DNA of 64,000 nucleotides from Rhodococcus xishaensis (GTDB taxonomy: Bacteria > Actinomycetota > Actinomycetes > Mycobacteriales > Mycobacteriaceae), in assembly GCF_004011825.1 (NCBI RefSeq), contig NZ_RKLO01000006.1, forward strand, positions 248,001 through 312,000. Direction: 5' to 3'. How positions within the stretch are numbered: the stretch's first letter is position 1; each line of letters begins with the position of its first letter. Positions 62,774-64,000 of the stretch are shown here, in pieces. Both the position numbers and the translations under genes were made by a program. The notes below the pieces were generated by a model. It saw only the letters and a list, made by a program, of their open reading frames with translations. It was not told the DNA's origin and made no database searches.

Positions 62774-63975
62774 AAACTGGCTGTCGTTGCTGTACTTCCG
62801 CCGATATTCAGCATCGCGGCGCGATGTGCTCCCTCCACCTGATTCGCGTCGGCACGGCCTGTCACCTGTCGGTGGCAGTCGAACAGCATCCGGATGCCGG
62901 TCGCGCCGACCGGGTGCCCGACGCCGAGGAGGCCGCCGCTGGGATTGACCGGAATCCGTCCGCCGATCTCGAGGTCGCCTTCCTCGACGGCTCGCCAACT
63001 CTCGCCTGGTGCAGTGATACCGAAGTGGTCGATGGCTAGGTACTCGCTGATGGTGAAGCAGTCGTGAGTCTCGATCAGGTCGAGGTCGCCGACGTCGGTT
63101 ATGCCGGCGCGAGTGAAGGCGTCATTGATGGTGTCGCGCACATGTGGGAGCACGTACTTGTCACCGCTACTTCGCGAGAGTTTGTCTGCCAGGGAAAGTC
63201 CCACTGTCCGGTGGCCCCACCCGAGGATTCTCGACTGCACTGCGGGGCTTCGCTGCGCGGCAGGGTGATCGGGTCGTACCAGGACAACGCCGGCGGCGCC
63301 GTCGGTGATCGGCCCGCAGTCAGCTTTTCGGAGGCGGCCCTCGACCGGAGGGTTGGCCACCAGGTCGCTGCTGAACGACGCTGCATCTCGATGCCAGTGC
63401 CGGGTCTGCGCCAGGGGATTGCGGCCGGCGTTGCGTGCGTTGAGTTCCGCGATGGCCCACAGATGCCGGTCGTCGAGACCGAACCTCCGGTCATACTCAT
63501 CGGCGATCTGGTCGAACATATACGGCCAGATGAACTTTGCGTCCTCCCCTTCGCGCCCAACCCACGTCGCAGCCCCCATGTGCCGGGCTCCGACCTCGGT
63601 CGGCACGGTCTTCTCGAGCTCGGCCCCGATCACGAGCGCGCAGTCGTAGCGGCCGGATTCGAGATCCGCCATGGCTGCGAGGAGTGCGAGAGACCCCGAC
63701 GCACAGGCGCCCTCGTGCCGGGTCGCGGGGACACCCCATAGGTCGGGTAGCACCGACGCCGGCATGGCGCCCAGGTGCCCCTGGCCTGTGAACAGTTGGC
63801 CGAACGCGTTGCCGACATGAACAACACCGATGGCTTCGGCGTCGAGTTCGGCGTCGGCGAGGGTGCCCTCGACGACCTCGCGAACGAGGTCTGCGATGTC
63901 GAGCCCTTCCCGGGTGAGGTTTCGGGCGAAGTCTGTTTGGTAGCCACCGATTACTCGGATCGTGTCAGCAGTCAT
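62758..63975 (-). CDS. Thiolase-family acyltransferase (SCP-2/acetyl-CoA acetyltransferase-like)
   Basis: A 405-residue thiolase fold. The reactive Cys91 lies in EGACASGS, the second active-site His in ETHDCF, and the GLLGVGHPVGATG segment carries the third motif. It closely resembles the non-classical lipid-transfer/thiolase group used in sterol and aromatic side-chain degradation. The start is ATG at 63975. It is upstream of the carotenoid-oxygenase gene by ~37 bp on the same strand, so it may act on its product or on the same substrate class. Confidence 0.88.
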   Translation of the reverse strand: MTADTIRVIGGYQTDFARNLTREGLDIADLVREVVEGTLADAELDAEAIGVVHVGNAFGQLFTGQGHLGAMPASVLPDLWGVPATRHEGACASGSLALLAAMADLESGRYDCALVIGAELEKTVPTEVGARHMGAATWVGREGEDAKFIWPYMFDQIADEYDRRFGLDDRHLWAIAELNARNAGRNPLAQTRHWHRDAASFSSDLVANPPVEGRLRKADCGPITDGAAGVVLVRPDHPAAQRSPAVQSRILGWGHRTVGLSLADKLSRSSGDKYVLPHVRDTINDAFTRAGITDVGDLDLIETHDCFTISEYLAIDHFGITAPGESWRAVEEGDLEIGGRIPVNPSGGLLGVGHPVGATGIRMLFDCHRQVTGRADANQVEGAHRAAMLNIGGSTATTASFILGH

Positions 63976-64000
63976 GTCAGCCGCGTTCTTCCTGGAGGTG

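Overview
The window is high-GC actinobacterial chromosome. It reads as a mycolic-acid-producing genus close to Rhodococcus/Prescottella or Nocardia. The evidence is pervasive GTG starts, an Rpf resuscitation factor, a DesA-type acyl-ACP desaturase, LCP-family wall ligase, and a right half whose gene order recalls Mycobacterium tuberculosis Rv0858c-Rv0880 (dapC, XPB helicase, its partner, a small protein, rpfA, YccF, cspB, DUF2771, MFS, DUF3027, DUF2530, MarR). That synteny is from memory and was not searched. No phage, transposase, integrase or CRISPR array was seen.

0-12.6 kb: a truncated endonuclease/exonuclease/phosphatase gene; a branched-chain-amino-acid-type ABC importer in which two permeases and one ATPase are fused in one polypeptide; phoU; an LCP ligase; DUF5996; dusB; an acyl-ACP desaturase; a truncated YjbR/MmcQ-like fragment. 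12.7-15 kb: six tRNA genes (Lys, Glu, Asp, Phe, Asp, Phe), with the Asp-Phe pair tandemly duplicated, around a gamma-butyrolactone-receptor-like TetR regulator.

15-25.6 kb: RluA-type pseudouridine synthase, SDR, VOC protein, a four-gene OpuC-type osmoprotectant importer, a degenerate interval with an IclR-like remnant, then a small catabolic-looking island (alpha/beta hydrolase, nitrilase-family amidohydrolase, DUF6282 protein, IclR regulator) with repeated GTTGC/GCAAC half-sites in both of its control regions.

25.7-41.7 kb: ClpC-like AAA+ ATPase, GNAT, 3-hydroxyisobutyrate-dehydrogenase-like enzyme, metE (probable cobalamin riboswitch), aroG-type DAHP synthase behind a 22-codon leader peptide with consecutive Tyr-Phe-Trp-Phe codons, a zinc alcohol dehydrogenase, VOC protein, AraC regulator, dapC, and a carboxymuconolactone-decarboxylase-like gene whose promoter fits the ECF41 sigma factor encoded convergently next to it, followed by otsA.

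41.7-64 kb: DUF3239, XPB helicase and partner, rpf with a CRP-like site and a ydaO-type c-di-AMP riboswitch, YccF, a PfpI-MarR pair with a large operator, cspB, DUF2771, MFS, a glutaminyl cyclotransferase-like lipoprotein, the coupled DUF3027 / sacsin-like ATPase / PAP2 cluster, NCS2 permease plus MarR, a tandem-HxlR regulator with two identical H-x2-C-x9-C-x2-C motifs, a carotenoid-cleavage-type oxygenase and a thiolase.

The most noteworthy observations are: the aromatic leader peptide; three independent 16-bp tandem duplications that each include a stop codon; the GTTGC/GCAAC operator arrays; the ECF41 circuit; the start-codon-sequestering hairpin at 41.4 kb; and the DUF3027/sacsin-like/PAP2 cluster with a probable CTG start.
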